Shown: positions 17,369-26,652, counted from the first letter of the stretch. The stretch is 64,000 nt of DNA from Georgenia daeguensis (GCF_039537705.1 NZ_BAABBA010000003.1:124001-188000); one strand, 5' to 3'. The notes: generated from the sequence alone by a model not told the origin. Program-made: numbers and translations.

Positions 17369-18016
17369 TTATTCGCCGCGCAGCACCCTGAGCGCGCTGT
17401 CCCGATCGGTCACCCGCAGCTTCCGCAGCACGGCGGACACATGGACCCGCACCGTCGTCGGCGAGAGGAACAGCCTGGCGGCCACCTCCTCCGTCGACAA
17501 CCCCTCGCCGAGCAGCTGCATGACCTCCCACTCACGGGCGCTGAGCCTGCCGGCTGCGGGGGAGTCGCGCCAGAACCGGCGCTTGGCCGGCGCACGGAAC
17601 TCGTCGAGGATGCGCGCGACGAGCCGCGGCGGCATGGCGGCCTCTCCGGCCAGCACGCCGCGGAGGGCGTCGGCGAGCGTGTGCGGGTCGGCGTCCTTCA
17701 GCAGATAGCCGGCCGCACCGGCACGGAGGGAGTCGAAGAGGTCTCCGTCCGCGGTGGAATGCGTCAGCATCACGACGGCGGTCTCCGGCGCGGTCTGGCC
17801 GATAGCCTGCGCCGCCCGGATGCCGCTGCCCGGCATCTGGATGTCGAGAAGGGCGACGTCCGGCCGGTGCTCCGTCACCAGGGCGACGGCCCCGTCCGCC
17901 GAGGCCGCCTCCCCGACCACGGTGCAGCCGCCGCCCTCGAGGGCCCGGCGCACCGATGCCCGTGTCGGCGCATGGTCGTCGGCGACGACGACGTCGAGCC
18001 GGCCTTCACTCACCAT
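17369..18016 (-). CDS. LuxR/NarL-family response regulator
   Basis: 215 residues. Receiver domain residues 8-125 with the acidic pair (VVADDH), phospho-acceptor Asp in VALLDIQMPG and the Lys of YLLKDAD; C-terminal LuxR helix-turn-helix at residues 150-210 (LSAREWEVMQLLGEGLSTEE). It is the DNA-binding partner of the histidine kinase gene just upstream, whose stop it overlaps by 7 bp. A GTG at 18013 in a GTGA overlap is an alternative start. Targets are unknown. Confidence 0.92.
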   Translation of the reverse strand: MVSEGRLDVVVADDHAPTRASVRRALEGGGCTVVGEAASADGAVALVTEHRPDVALLDIQMPGSGIRAAQAIGQTAPETAVVMLTHSTADGDLFDSLRAGAAGYLLKDADPHTLADALRGVLAGEAAMPPRLVARILDEFRAPAKRRFWRDSPAAGRLSAREWEVMQLLGEGLSTEEVAARLFLSPTTVRVHVSAVLRKLRVTDRDSALRVLRGE

Positions 18017-19440
18017 CTCACCGACACCTCCGTGCCCCTGCCGCGGCCGGACTCGATCATCAGGGTCCCGGGCAGAGCCAGCGCCCGGTCGTGCATGCTC
18101 GTCAGGCCGTATCCGCGGGCCTCCCGTCGGGCCGCCTCGACGTCGAACCCGAGCCCGTCGTCACGAACCGCCAGCCGCCGGCCCCGTTCGCCGCGTGCCA
18201 CCGTCAGCACGACCTGCTGGGCCCGGCCGTGCCGCAGCGCGTTGGACACCGCCTCCCGGGTGATCCGGACGAGGGCGTGGCGCTGCTCGGCGTCGGCGGT
18301 GACGGAGAGGTCCAGCTCGGCCTCGAGACGGCCGCCGTGCCGTTCGGACACCTGTCGCGCAGCCCGCTGCAGCATCGCGGCCAACGGCTCGTCGACGCCG
18401 TGGCCCAGGGCGTCGATCGCCGCGCGCGCCTCGTCGAGCGCCCGGTCTGTGGAAGCGACGATCCGGTCGGCGGTGCGGGGGTCGCGGAGCCCCCCGCGCG
18501 CCTCGGCCCGGATGTACCCGAGCTCCTGGACGACCCCGTCGTGCAGCTCACGCGCGAGCCGCCGGCGGTCCTCGAGCACCGCCGCCCGGGCCTGGGACGC
18601 CCAGTACTCCCGGATCTCCCGGCCGGCACCGACCAGGAGCAGCAGGTAGCAGCCCGTCCGGAGCAGGTCACCGGTGTAGAGCCAGTCGCTGTAGAGAGAG
18701 GGGAAGAGCAAGTAGTTGACGCGGGCGCAGGCACCGAGGGCGAGGGCGGGGCCGACCCATCTGAGCAGCTCGTCATGCCGGCGAGACGCCTGGACGGCGA
18801 ACGCGACGGACGCGACACCGAAGCACAGGGCCGTGAGCGCGTGCGAGACGAGCATCAGCGCGTGACCGGTGATGACCGGCCGTTGTGCCGACGGTGGAGG
18901 GCTCGCGGCCAGGGCGGGGGGCAGCAGGTCGCGGTTCGGAGCGAGCAGCGCGAAGGCGGCGATCAGCAGGAGCCACGGCATCGCGCGCCCCCAGACGGCG
19001 ATCCTGGAGCCGGCCGTGCGGTCGCCGGTGAGGGCGGAGGCCAGGATGAACAGCGCCCCCAGCAGCCGCAGGCTCAGCGGCAGCCAGACGCCGAGGGTGT
19101 CCGGTCGCGCGGCCGGCAAGGCGTCGAGCAGGAGCGTCAGCCCCAGCCCGGCGAGGGCGAGGAGCAACATGCCCTGTGCGAGCAGGAGGTCCTGCAGCCT
19201 GTCCGTGCGGACGAAACGCCCGTGCAGCAGGTACGCCAGCAGGAGGGCGACGCAGCCGTCGACCGTGTCCAGCACAAGATGCAGGGAGGGGCTGTGGAAG
19301 CCGAACACGAGGTACGGCGTGCCCAGGATGAAGGCGGTGACGACGAGGCCAACGCCCCAGCCGCCCGCCGTCATGGCACCGCTGGGCAGCGCCTGGAAGA
19401 CATGCCCTCGGCGGCGTCGGGCGGTCCCCGGTGACCCCAT
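18010..19440 (-). CDS. Membrane-bound sensor histidine kinase (HisKA_3 type)
   Basis: 476 residues. The N-terminal half has about eight hydrophobic segments (residues 25-290) and no recognisable extracellular sensor domain. The dimerisation helix carries RRRLARELHDGVVQEL with the phospho-accepting His, followed by a HATPase_c domain (EAVSNALRHGRAQQV, RDDGLGFDVE, GYGLTSMHDRA). It is the cognate kinase of the LuxR-type regulator, with which it overlaps. Start ATG 19440 is supported by TACACT 7 nt upstream (leaderless); ATG 19374 is possible. It is divergent from the M20 peptidase gene. Confidence 0.88.
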   Translation of the reverse strand: MGSPGTARRRRGHVFQALPSGAMTAGGWGVGLVVTAFILGTPYLVFGFHSPSLHLVLDTVDGCVALLLAYLLHGRFVRTDRLQDLLLAQGMLLLALAGLGLTLLLDALPAARPDTLGVWLPLSLRLLGALFILASALTGDRTAGSRIAVWGRAMPWLLLIAAFALLAPNRDLLPPALAASPPPSAQRPVITGHALMLVSHALTALCFGVASVAFAVQASRRHDELLRWVGPALALGACARVNYLLFPSLYSDWLYTGDLLRTGCYLLLLVGAGREIREYWASQARAAVLEDRRRLARELHDGVVQELGYIRAEARGGLRDPRTADRIVASTDRALDEARAAIDALGHGVDEPLAAMLQRAARQVSERHGGRLEAELDLSVTADAEQRHALVRITREAVSNALRHGRAQQVVLTVARGERGRRLAVRDDGLGFDVEAARREARGYGLTSMHDRALALPGTLMIESGRGRGTEVSVRW

Positions 19441-19623
19441 GCCCCGGAGTGTAGGTGGGCCGAGGGGTCCGTATCCGGCGGTTGGCGACGGCGGTCGGCG
19501 CGAACCCTTCTCGCCCGGATCGGCACGCGGTTCGGACAGGTCCGGGGCCAAGTTGGGCACGTGGATGCGCCGTCGTCAGCAGGGCGACGACGACGGCGCC
19601 CGTCACCTGGGTAGCCTGCGACT

Positions 19624-20967
19624 ATGACCACCCAGCCCGCCGCCTCCGCCGACACCTCCGCCGTGCGCCCCGAGGACGAGGTGGTGCGCCTGTGCCGCGA
19701 CCTCATCCGCATCGACACGTCCAACTACGGGGACGGCTCCGGCCCGGGGGAGCGGGCCGCCGCCGAGCTGGTCATGGAGCTGCTCACCGAGGTCGGCTGG
19801 GACCCCGAGCTCATCGAGTCCGCCCCCGGGCGGGCCAGCGTGATCCTGCGCATCCCGGGCACCGACCCCACCCGGCCGGCCCTCGTGCTGCACGGCCACA
19901 CCGACGTCGTCCCCGCCGCCGCGGACGACTGGTCCGTCGACCCCTTCGGCGCCGAGGAGCGCGACGGCATGATCTGGGGCCGCGGCGCCGTCGACATGAA
20001 GGACATGGACGCCATGATGCTGGCGGTGGTGCGGGACATGGGCCGCACCGGCTGGCGGCCGCCGCGCGACGTCGTCGTCGCGTTCACCGCGGACGAGGAG
20101 GCCGGCTCCGTCATGGGCGCCCACTGGCTCGTCACCCACCGGCCCGACGTGTTCGAGGGCGCCACCGAGGCCGTCAGCGAGGTGGGCGGTTACTCGGTCG
20201 AGATCGACGGCCGCCGCGTCTACCTGCTCCAGACGGCGGAGAAGGGGCTGGCCTGGCTGCGCCTGCTCGCCGACGGCACCGCCGGGCACGGCTCGCAGGT
20301 CAACCGCGACAACGCCGTCACCCGCCTGGCGGGCGCCGTGCACCGCATCGGCGAGCACGCCTGGCCGCTCCACCTCACGGGCACCGTGCGCCAGCTGCTC
20401 TCCGGCGTCGCCGACCTCACCGGCACCACCTTCGACCCGGAGGACCCCGAGGGCATCGACCGCCTCGTCGAGAAGCTGGGCCCGGCGCGGAAGTTCGTCG
20501 GCGCCACCCTGCGCACCGGCGCCAACCCCACGCAGCTGGGCGCCGGGTACAAGGCCAACGTCATCCCCGGCTCCGCGACGGCCGCCGTCGACGTGCGGTT
20601 CCTGCCGGGAGAGGAGCAGCAGGTCATGGACACCCTCGCGCGCCTCGCCGGCCCCGGCGTCCGGTTCGAGGACATCCACCGCGACACCGCGCTCGAGGTG
20701 CCGTTCGAGGGCGACCTGGTCGACGCGATGATCGGCGCCATCGACGCCGAGGACCCCGGCGCCACGGTCCTGCCGTACATGCTCTCCGGCGGCACCGACA
20801 ACAAGGCGCTGTCCCGGCTGGGGATCACCGGCTACGGGTTCGCGCCGCTGCGCCTGCCCGCCGACCTCGACTTCGCCGGCATGTTCCACGGCGTCGACGA
20901 GCGGGTGCCCACGGACGCGCTGCGCTTCGGCTGCCGAGTGCTGGAGCGGATGCTGCGCACCTGCTGA
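19624..20967 (+). CDS. M20/M25/M40 family metallo-hydrolase
   Basis: 447 residues. Metal ligands of the M20 family are present: LHGHTDVVP (HxD), GRGAVDMKDMDA (Asp), TADEEAGS (Glu-Glu) and a C-terminal GGTDNKAL region. A dimerisation domain fills residues 190-320. These cytosolic enzymes are amino-, carboxy- or dipeptidases or deacylases; the substrate cannot be told. TAGCCT lies 6 nt before ATG 19624, which marks a leaderless mRNA and supports this start. Its neighbour on the other strand, DUF5703, is a common companion in actinobacteria. Confidence 0.9.
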   Translation: MTTQPAASADTSAVRPEDEVVRLCRDLIRIDTSNYGDGSGPGERAAAELVMELLTEVGWDPELIESAPGRASVILRIPGTDPTRPALVLHGHTDVVPAAADDWSVDPFGAEERDGMIWGRGAVDMKDMDAMMLAVVRDMGRTGWRPPRDVVVAFTADEEAGSVMGAHWLVTHRPDVFEGATEAVSEVGGYSVEIDGRRVYLLQTAEKGLAWLRLLADGTAGHGSQVNRDNAVTRLAGAVHRIGEHAWPLHLTGTVRQLLSGVADLTGTTFDPEDPEGIDRLVEKLGPARKFVGATLRTGANPTQLGAGYKANVIPGSATAAVDVRFLPGEEQQVMDTLARLAGPGVRFEDIHRDTALEVPFEGDLVDAMIGAIDAEDPGATVLPYMLSGGTDNKALSRLGITGYGFAPLRLPADLDFAGMFHGVDERVPTDALRFGCRVLERMLRTC

Positions 20968-20991
20968 GCGGGGCGAGCCCGCCCCGAGCTC
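20966..20991. terminator. Bidirectional terminator hairpin between M20 peptidase and DUF5703 genes
   Basis: GAGCGGGGCG and CGCCCC-G-A-GCTC form a GC-rich stem around AGCC, covering the 22 bp between the two convergent stop codons. There is no T tract on either side. Confidence 0.5.
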
Positions 20992-21229
20992 AGAGCGTGC
21001 TGTCCACCCGCATCGCCCGGCGGCGCAGCCACACCTTGCGCATGCCGCCGATGTACAGGCGCGTCCGGGCGAGCTCCCAGCGGCCGTACTCGGCCTCGTC
21101 GGTCAGGAGCTTGCGCACGTCGCCGCGGCTGATCGTTCGCGGCAGCGTGACGGTCCGGTACTCGTAGTAGGCGGCGCTCGCACCGGCTCGGCGCTTCGCG
21201 ACGGCGGTCTCGTGGTTCTTACCGGGCAT
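20990..21229 (-). CDS. DUF5703 family protein
   Basis: 79 residues with the conserved actinobacterial core YYEYRTVTLPRTISRGDVRK, a central AEYGRWELARTRLY and a basic end (RKVWLRRRAMRV). The family has no known function. Start ATG 21229; the frame is open further upstream but the conserved part begins 20 residues after this start. It is convergent with the M20 peptidase gene, an arrangement frequently seen in related bacteria. Confidence 0.8.
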   Translation of the reverse strand: MPGKNHETAVAKRRAGASAAYYEYRTVTLPRTISRGDVRKLLTDEAEYGRWELARTRLYIGGMRKVWLRRRAMRVDSTL

Positions 21230-21333
21230 CCCGTTATGCTCCCTCGCCTCGTCCGTCAAACACAAAATCCGGCGTATCGCCGCAGGTCAGAACCGGCGGT
21301 GTGCCACCTCCACGGGACCGCTAGGCTCATGCC

Positions 21334-21612
21334 ATGGCTAACGACCCGCGGGCTGCGCTCGACCGACTCATCGCTGCGTTCGAAGCACACTACGACGCCG
21401 TCTCGGCGGCGCGGGACAGCGACGCACCGGCGGTCGTGGCGGCTGCGAACACGCTCATGGATGCATTCGACACCTACGACGACGCGCTGTTCACCGGTTT
21501 CGGGGTCGATACTCCGTTCGACATCTACACCGACGACGATGACGAGGACGACGACGAGGACGACGACCTCGAGTACGAGGACGAGGACGACGAGGAGTAC
21601 GAGGAGGCCTGA
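21334..21612 (+). CDS. Small acidic protein with a poly-Asp/Glu tail
   Basis: 92 residues. Residues 1-60 are a helical domain (RAALDRLIAAFEAHYDAV); residues 66-92 are almost wholly Asp and Glu with a few Tyr. Homologues in related genera carry vague names such as primosome-related, which I would not trust. TAGGCT lies 6 nt before ATG 21334 (leaderless). The last 88 bp overlap, on the other strand, the end of a serine hydrolase gene. It may be a nucleic-acid mimic or a chaperone-like acidic protein; that is a guess. Confidence 0.7.
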   Translation: MANDPRAALDRLIAAFEAHYDAVSAARDSDAPAVVAAANTLMDAFDTYDDALFTGFGVDTPFDIYTDDDDEDDDEDDDLEYEDEDDEEYEEA

Positions 21613-23054
21613 GACCCTCGCCGAGGCCGGTCGGGCACCCTCGGGTACGAGGTCCCCAGCAGGCCGGTGTGCATCGCCGTCACCCGGCCGTCGGGACCGC
21701 GGCCGAAGGCGACCGGTACCACGCCCGGCCCGATGTCCGTCAGGTCGACGTGGAAGAGATCCGGGTCCTCGGCGTCGGGCAGGAGCGGCAGGCCCCGGCG
21801 TACGGCCGGGATCGGCCGGCGGCCGCGGGTGATGAGCCGGCCGCGCCGGACCAGGACGTCGATCGCGGACCCGAGCACCATCCGCGGCTGCGGGTCCAGC
21901 AGCGGCCCCGGACCGAGCGTGTACCGGCCGCACAGGTCGCCCCACGTGGCGGGGCGCTGGGGAACGTCGGCGCGCACCCGCTCCTCGGGGACACCGAGGA
22001 TCAGGCGGAGCAGCGCCTCCGCCGTCGGGGTCGGCGCTCCGCGCGGGTCGAACGCGCTCGTGTTGCCGAGCGCGACCACGCCCACGCCGTCGTCCGGGGC
22101 CAGCAGGAGATCGGCGAGGAAGCCCTTCCAGATGCCGTCGTGCCCCGCGGTGCGGTGGCCGCCGACGTCGCCGGGGTAGAAGCCCAGGCCGACGCCCGGC
22201 ACGCGCGGGTCGGGCCGGTGGTGGGGCTGGAACATGAGGGCGAGGGTCTCCGGGCGGAGGATCCGGCCGTGCTCGTTCGCGCCGCCGCCCAGCAGAGCGA
22301 CCGCGTAGCGGGCCATGTCGCGCGCGGTCGAGTACAGCCCGCCTCCGCCCGCGGTGACCACCTCGAGATCCTCGACCGCCCGCAGGCCGTCGGAGCGAAC
22401 CTCGTAGCCGGTCGCCAGGCGGGGCAGCAGCCGGTCGGTCCGGACGAGGTCGGAGTCCTCCATGCCCAGCGGGCCGAGGACGTGCTCGCGCAGGTAGGCC
22501 GCGAACGGCACGCCGGTGACGTCGGCGACGATCTGGCCGAGCGCGGTGAACCCGTGGTTCGTGTAGGCCCACTTCGTGCCGGGCTCGACGTCGATGCGCA
22601 GCCCGCCGCGGTAGTACTCGGCCGGCGACGGCGCGCGGCCCACCGGGGCGCCCCAGCCGAGCGCCGGGCGCAGCAGGTCGGCGGGGCCGCGGACGGCGCG
22701 GACCCCGGCGGTGTGGGTGAGCAGGTGCCTCAGCGTCGCCGGCCTAAGGGCCGGGCGGGCGGGCACCAGCGGGAAGGCGCGGAGGTACCTGGCCGCGGGG
22801 GCGTCGAGGTCGACGAGCCCGCGCTCCCACAGCTGCATCACCGCCACCGCGGTGAGCGTCTTGGTCACCGACCCGACCCGGAACACCGTGTCCTCGTCGA
22901 CCGGGGCGCGAGCGGCGACGTCGGCGTACCCGTGGTTGTGGGTCCACACGAGCTCGCCGTCCCGGACGACGGTGATGGCCATCCCGGCGGTTGGCCAGCG
23001 ACCGAGAGCCGTGCTGACCGCGGCGATCAGCTCACGGGTGTCGGATCGTTCCAT
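21525..23054 (-). CDS. Serine hydrolase, class C beta-lactamase/DD-peptidase fold, with poly-Ser tail
   Basis: 509 residues. Motifs of the beta-lactamase superfamily: SVTK (SxxK, nucleophile Ser) near residue 62, YTN (YxN) near residue 165, and HDG in place of KTG near residue 310. No signal peptide is seen, so it probably acts in the cytoplasm as an esterase or peptidase. A C-terminal beta domain of about 110 residues follows. The last 30 residues are nearly all Ser with a few Tyr and Arg and lie antisense to the Asp/Glu tail of the neighbouring gene. It starts 23 bp inside the end of a paralogous gene. Confidence 0.82.
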   Translation of the reverse strand: MERSDTRELIAAVSTALGRWPTAGMAITVVRDGELVWTHNHGYADVAARAPVDEDTVFRVGSVTKTLTAVAVMQLWERGLVDLDAPAARYLRAFPLVPARPALRPATLRHLLTHTAGVRAVRGPADLLRPALGWGAPVGRAPSPAEYYRGGLRIDVEPGTKWAYTNHGFTALGQIVADVTGVPFAAYLREHVLGPLGMEDSDLVRTDRLLPRLATGYEVRSDGLRAVEDLEVVTAGGGGLYSTARDMARYAVALLGGGANEHGRILRPETLALMFQPHHRPDPRVPGVGLGFYPGDVGGHRTAGHDGIWKGFLADLLLAPDDGVGVVALGNTSAFDPRGAPTPTAEALLRLILGVPEERVRADVPQRPATWGDLCGRYTLGPGPLLDPQPRMVLGSAIDVLVRRGRLITRGRRPIPAVRRGLPLLPDAEDPDLFHVDLTDIGPGVVPVAFGRGPDGRVTAMHTGLLGTSYPRVPDRPRRGSQASSYSSSSSSSYSRSSSSSSSSSSSSV

Positions 23055-24504
23055 CGCTGCCTCGTTCCTTGCGCCGACCGAAGGGCCGGTGGGCTGTCAG
23101 CGGCATGCCGTCGAGGTGGAGGGTCGCCGTGCCCGTCGGGGAGGCGGGGGAGAACACGACCCGCAGGCTCCCGACCCCCTCGGGAAGCTCGACGCGGAAC
23201 GCGTAGGGGTCGGCGTCGTCGTCGGGATGAAGGACGAAGCCGCGGTACAGCGCCGGGACCGGCGACAGCGACCGCAGCACGAGCCGCCCGCGGCGCACGC
23301 GCACCTCGAAGCCGGCGCCGACGACGCCCCGCACGCGCACGTCCGTGAGGGTCACCGGGCCCGGCAGGGCGTACCGCCCGCACAGCTCGGACCAGACCTC
23401 CGGACGCTGGGGCACGTCGGTGCGGACGGTCGGCTCGGGCACCCCCAGGAGCGCGTCGAGCAGGGCGCCGGTCTCGGCGGCGAGCCATGTGGCGCCGCCG
23501 CGGGTGCCGTTGGTGAGGGCCACCAGACCCACGCCGTCGTCCGGGGCGGCGAAGATCTGCGCGAAGTAGGGCGGGATGACGCCCTGATGCTCGACCACCC
23601 GGTGCCCGCCGGCGTCCGCCCGCCAGAACGCGAGACCGAGCCCCGGCAGGCGGGGGTCGGGCCGGTACTGCGGGGCGAACATCTCCGCGAGGGAGTCCGG
23701 GCGCAGGACCGAGCCGTGCTCGTTGCCGCCGCCGTCGAGGAGGGCGACGACGTAACGCGCCATGTCCCGGACGGTGGAGAAGGCCGCGCCGGCCCCGGCC
23801 GGCACGTAGTCGAACTCCGGCACCTCGCGCGGGCCGTGGCGGCCGAGCCGGTACCCGGTGGCGAGTCGCGACCGGTCCACCTCCGAGCGCAGCATCGTCG
23901 TGTCCGTCATGCCGAGCGGGTCGAACACCCGCTCGCGCAGGTACCGGTCCAGGGGCGTCCCGCTCACGTCCGCGACCAGCTGCCCGAGCGTCGCCGGCCC
24001 GTGGTCGGTGTACCGGAACCGGGTGCCCGGCTCGGCGGCGAGGCGCAGGGCGCCGCGGTAGTACTCGGCGAGGGTGGGGAGCGGCTGCCCGGCCGGGACC
24101 GTCTCACCGAAGTTCGGCCGCAGGAGGCCCGAGCGCGGGACCTGCTCGCTGATCCCGCCCGTGTGGGTGAGCAGGTGGCGCACCGTGGCGGGCCGGTGGG
24201 CAGCGTCGGCGGGGTCGAGCCGGTACGCGCGCAGGTAGTCGTTCACGGGGGCGTCGAGCTCGACCAGCCCCTGCTCGCGCAGCTGCATGACGGCGACGGC
24301 CGTGAACGTCTTGGTGATCGAGCCGGCCCGGAACACGGTGTCCGCCGTGACCGGCCGGCCCGAGGGGATGTCGGCGACCCCGTGGGCGCTGAACGACTCG
24401 AGCCCGCCGGCGCGCACCACCCCCAGCGCGAATCCCACCGCAGGTCTGCGGTGAAGGATCTCGCCCACCCGCGTGCGAACGGCGGTCTCCTCGGTGGTGG
24501 GCAA
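23032..24504 (-). CDS. Serine hydrolase, class C beta-lactamase fold (paralogue of the downstream gene)
   Basis: 490 residues, collinear with the next gene along its length: SITK (SxxK) near residue 62, YTD at the place of the usual YxN, and HQG near residue 310. The Asn to Asp change in the second motif is unusual. It also shares the C-terminal beta domain (LCGRYALPGPVTL) and lacks a signal peptide. The two genes look like a tandem duplication that has diverged; their ends overlap by 23 bp, indicating coupled translation. Substrate unknown. Confidence 0.82.
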   Translation of the reverse strand: MPTTEETAVRTRVGEILHRRPAVGFALGVVRAGGLESFSAHGVADIPSGRPVTADTVFRAGSITKTFTAVAVMQLREQGLVELDAPVNDYLRAYRLDPADAAHRPATVRHLLTHTGGISEQVPRSGLLRPNFGETVPAGQPLPTLAEYYRGALRLAAEPGTRFRYTDHGPATLGQLVADVSGTPLDRYLRERVFDPLGMTDTTMLRSEVDRSRLATGYRLGRHGPREVPEFDYVPAGAGAAFSTVRDMARYVVALLDGGGNEHGSVLRPDSLAEMFAPQYRPDPRLPGLGLAFWRADAGGHRVVEHQGVIPPYFAQIFAAPDDGVGLVALTNGTRGGATWLAAETGALLDALLGVPEPTVRTDVPQRPEVWSELCGRYALPGPVTLTDVRVRGVVGAGFEVRVRRGRLVLRSLSPVPALYRGFVLHPDDDADPYAFRVELPEGVGSLRVVFSPASPTGTATLHLDGMPLTAHRPFGRRKERGSDGTIRHP

Positions 24505-24634
24505 GGTTCCTCCTCGGTCCAGCCCCCGACCTCCATGGTGCGCCCCGCGGTCGCGGCCACGGAAGGGCCCCTGGTCCCTCGGGCGCAGGGGGACGGACTG
24601 GCGCGCGCACCCGCCGGCCTGGAGGAGGAGCTGG

Positions 24635-25612
24635 TCAGAACCGCTCGGGGTAACCGATCTCCGGCGCGGTGACCTCGTCCAGCACCGACCGGATCGGGTC
24701 TGGCAGCTCCAGGTCCGCCGCGCCCAGCACCCCGCGCAGCTGCCCCACCGTCCGCGCCCCGGCGACGGCGCAGCTCACCCCGGGGGCGTCGCGCACCCAG
24801 GCCAGGGCCACCTCGAGGGCCGTGCGCCCCAGCCCGGCGGCCGCCGTCGTCACCGCCTCCACCACGCCGTGGGCGCGGTCGTTGAGGTACGGCTCGACGA
24901 ACCCGCGCAGGTGGGGCGACGCCGCCCGCGAGCTTGCGGGGACCGTCGCGCGGTACTTGCCGGTGAGCACCCCGCGCCCGAGCGGTGACCACGCCAGCAC
25001 CCCGGCGCCCAGCGCGTCCGCCGCGGGCAGGAGCTCGCGCTCGACGCCGCGCTGCAGCAGCGAGTACTCGACCTCCACCGCGGCCAGCCCTGGCCCGGAG
25101 GGCGGCGCGAGCAGCGTGGCGGCCTGCGCCGTCGTCCACGCGGGGTAGTTCGACAGGCCCACGTACCGGGTGCGGCCCGTGACGACGGCGTGCTCGAGCG
25201 TGCCGAGCGTCTCCTCGAGGGGGGTGGCGGGGTCGGGCGTCTGCACGAGCCACAGGTCCAGGTGGTCGGTGCCGAGCCGGTCGAGGGAGTCGTCCAGGGT
25301 GTCCAGGAGCGAGCCGCGGGAGGCGTCGACGACGCCACCGCCGTCGGGCGTGCGGCGGGAGCGCACCCCGGCCTTGGAGACCAGGACGACGTCCTGGCGG
25401 TCCACGGACTCCCCGAGCAGCCGTCCGATGAGCGCCTCGGAGGCGCCGTCGCCGTAGGTCGCGGCGGTGTCGAGCAGGTTCCCCCCGGCCTCGAGGAAGA
25501 CCTCGAGCTGCTCGGCGGCATCGTGCTCGTCGGTGTCCCGGCCCCACGTCATGGTGCCCAGCCCGATGCTGGAGACCGTCAGGCCCGTCCGGCCGACCCT
25601 GCGCTGCTGCAT
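24635..25612 (-). CDS. Aldo/keto reductase
   Basis: 325 residues of the (beta/alpha)8 AKR fold: GLGTMTWG, then DTAATYGDGASE with the catalytic Asp and Tyr, VVLVSKAGV with the Lys, and the NADPH-binding end (VAGARTVGQLRGVL). The position of the catalytic His (usually LH in DLYQLHRPD) reads LVQTPDP, a Gln, which is unusual and could alter the reaction. ATG 25612 follows TACGGT by 6 nt (leaderless). It is divergent from uppP. Confidence 0.87.
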   Translation of the reverse strand: MQQRRVGRTGLTVSSIGLGTMTWGRDTDEHDAAEQLEVFLEAGGNLLDTAATYGDGASEALIGRLLGESVDRQDVVLVSKAGVRSRRTPDGGGVVDASRGSLLDTLDDSLDRLGTDHLDLWLVQTPDPATPLEETLGTLEHAVVTGRTRYVGLSNYPAWTTAQAATLLAPPSGPGLAAVEVEYSLLQRGVERELLPAADALGAGVLAWSPLGRGVLTGKYRATVPASSRAASPHLRGFVEPYLNDRAHGVVEAVTTAAAGLGRTALEVALAWVRDAPGVSCAVAGARTVGQLRGVLGAADLELPDPIRSVLDEVTAPEIGYPERF

Positions 25613-25766
25613 GGAGTCACCGTAGTGGGCGTGCGTCGTCCGTTCGCGTTGCCTCCAGGGGCACGGCGCAGGGGCAACGGGTCCGGCCTCGGTCGTACGT
25701 GAGCCTGCGCACGCTCCGCCTGTCGGGGGATGGCCCGGCCAGGTCGGTGGCCTATCGTTGCCGACC

Positions 25767-26651
25767 GTGACTTGGTGGGAAGCAATCGTCCTGGGCCTCG
25801 TGCAGGGCCTGACAGAGTTCCTCCCGATCTCCTCGAGTGCGCACCTGAGGATCGTCGGCGAGCTGCTCCCGAGCGGTGCCGACCCCGGCGCCGCCTTCAC
25901 CGCCATCACCCAGATCGGCACCGAGACCGCCGTGGTGATCTACTTCCGCAAGGACATCTGGCGGATCATCAAGGCCTGGTTCGGGGCCCTGCCGGTCGGG
26001 CCGTGGAAGAACACGGTGCCCCGCAGCGACCCCGACGCCCGCATGGGCTGGTTTGTCATCCTCGGCTCGATCCCCATCGGCCTGCTCGGCCTCCTCTTCG
26101 AGGACGCCATCGACGACACCCTGCGCCACCTGTACATCACCGCCGCGATGCTGGCGATCTTCGGCCTCCTGCTGGGCTGGGCGGACCGCGTCGGCCGGCG
26201 CACCAAGACGCTGGACCACATGAGCCTCAAGGACGCCGTGATCTTCGGCCTGGCCCAGGCGCTCGCCCTCGTCCCGGGCGTCTCCCGGTCCGGCGGCACG
26301 ATCACCGCCGGCCTGCTGCTGGGCTACACCCGCGAGGCGGCCGCCCGGTACGCGTTCCTCCTCGCCATCCCCGCCGTGATGATCTCCGGCTTCTACAAGC
26401 TGTTCTCTGACGTCATCTTCGGCGAGCCGGCCCCCGGCACCGCGCAGGTGCCCGGCGCGCTGATCGCGCTGGCGACCGTGGTCGCGTTCTTCGTCGGGTA
26501 CGCCGTCATCGTGTGGTTCCTGCGCTACGTCTCGACCAACAGCTACACCCCGTTCGTGGTCTACCGGCTGGTGCTCGCGGTCCTGGTCGTGGCGCTCGTG
26601 ATCGCCGGTGTCATCGACGCCGTGCCCGCCGGGTCGCCCTCGGCCGGCTGA
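25767..26651 (+). CDS. uppP: Undecaprenyl-diphosphate phosphatase
   Basis: 294-residue polytopic membrane enzyme that recycles undecaprenyl pyrophosphate to the monophosphate for peptidoglycan and other envelope polymers. Family motifs: VQGLTEFLPISSSAHL at residues 12-28 and LVPGVSRSGGTITAG near residue 170. GTG 25767 is preferred: it gives MTWWEAIVLG and sits 8 nt after TATCGT (leaderless); a TTG at 25758 overlaps that box. Its proximity to mshC matches the order in other actinobacteria. Confidence 0.94.
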   Translation: MTWWEAIVLGLVQGLTEFLPISSSAHLRIVGELLPSGADPGAAFTAITQIGTETAVVIYFRKDIWRIIKAWFGALPVGPWKNTVPRSDPDARMGWFVILGSIPIGLLGLLFEDAIDDTLRHLYITAAMLAIFGLLLGWADRVGRRTKTLDHMSLKDAVIFGLAQALALVPGVSRSGGTITAGLLLGYTREAAARYAFLLAIPAVMISGFYKLFSDVIFGEPAPGTAQVPGALIALATVVAFFVGYAVIVWFLRYVSTNSYTPFVVYRLVLAVLVVALVIAGVIDAVPAGSPSAG

Positions 26652-26652
26652 C

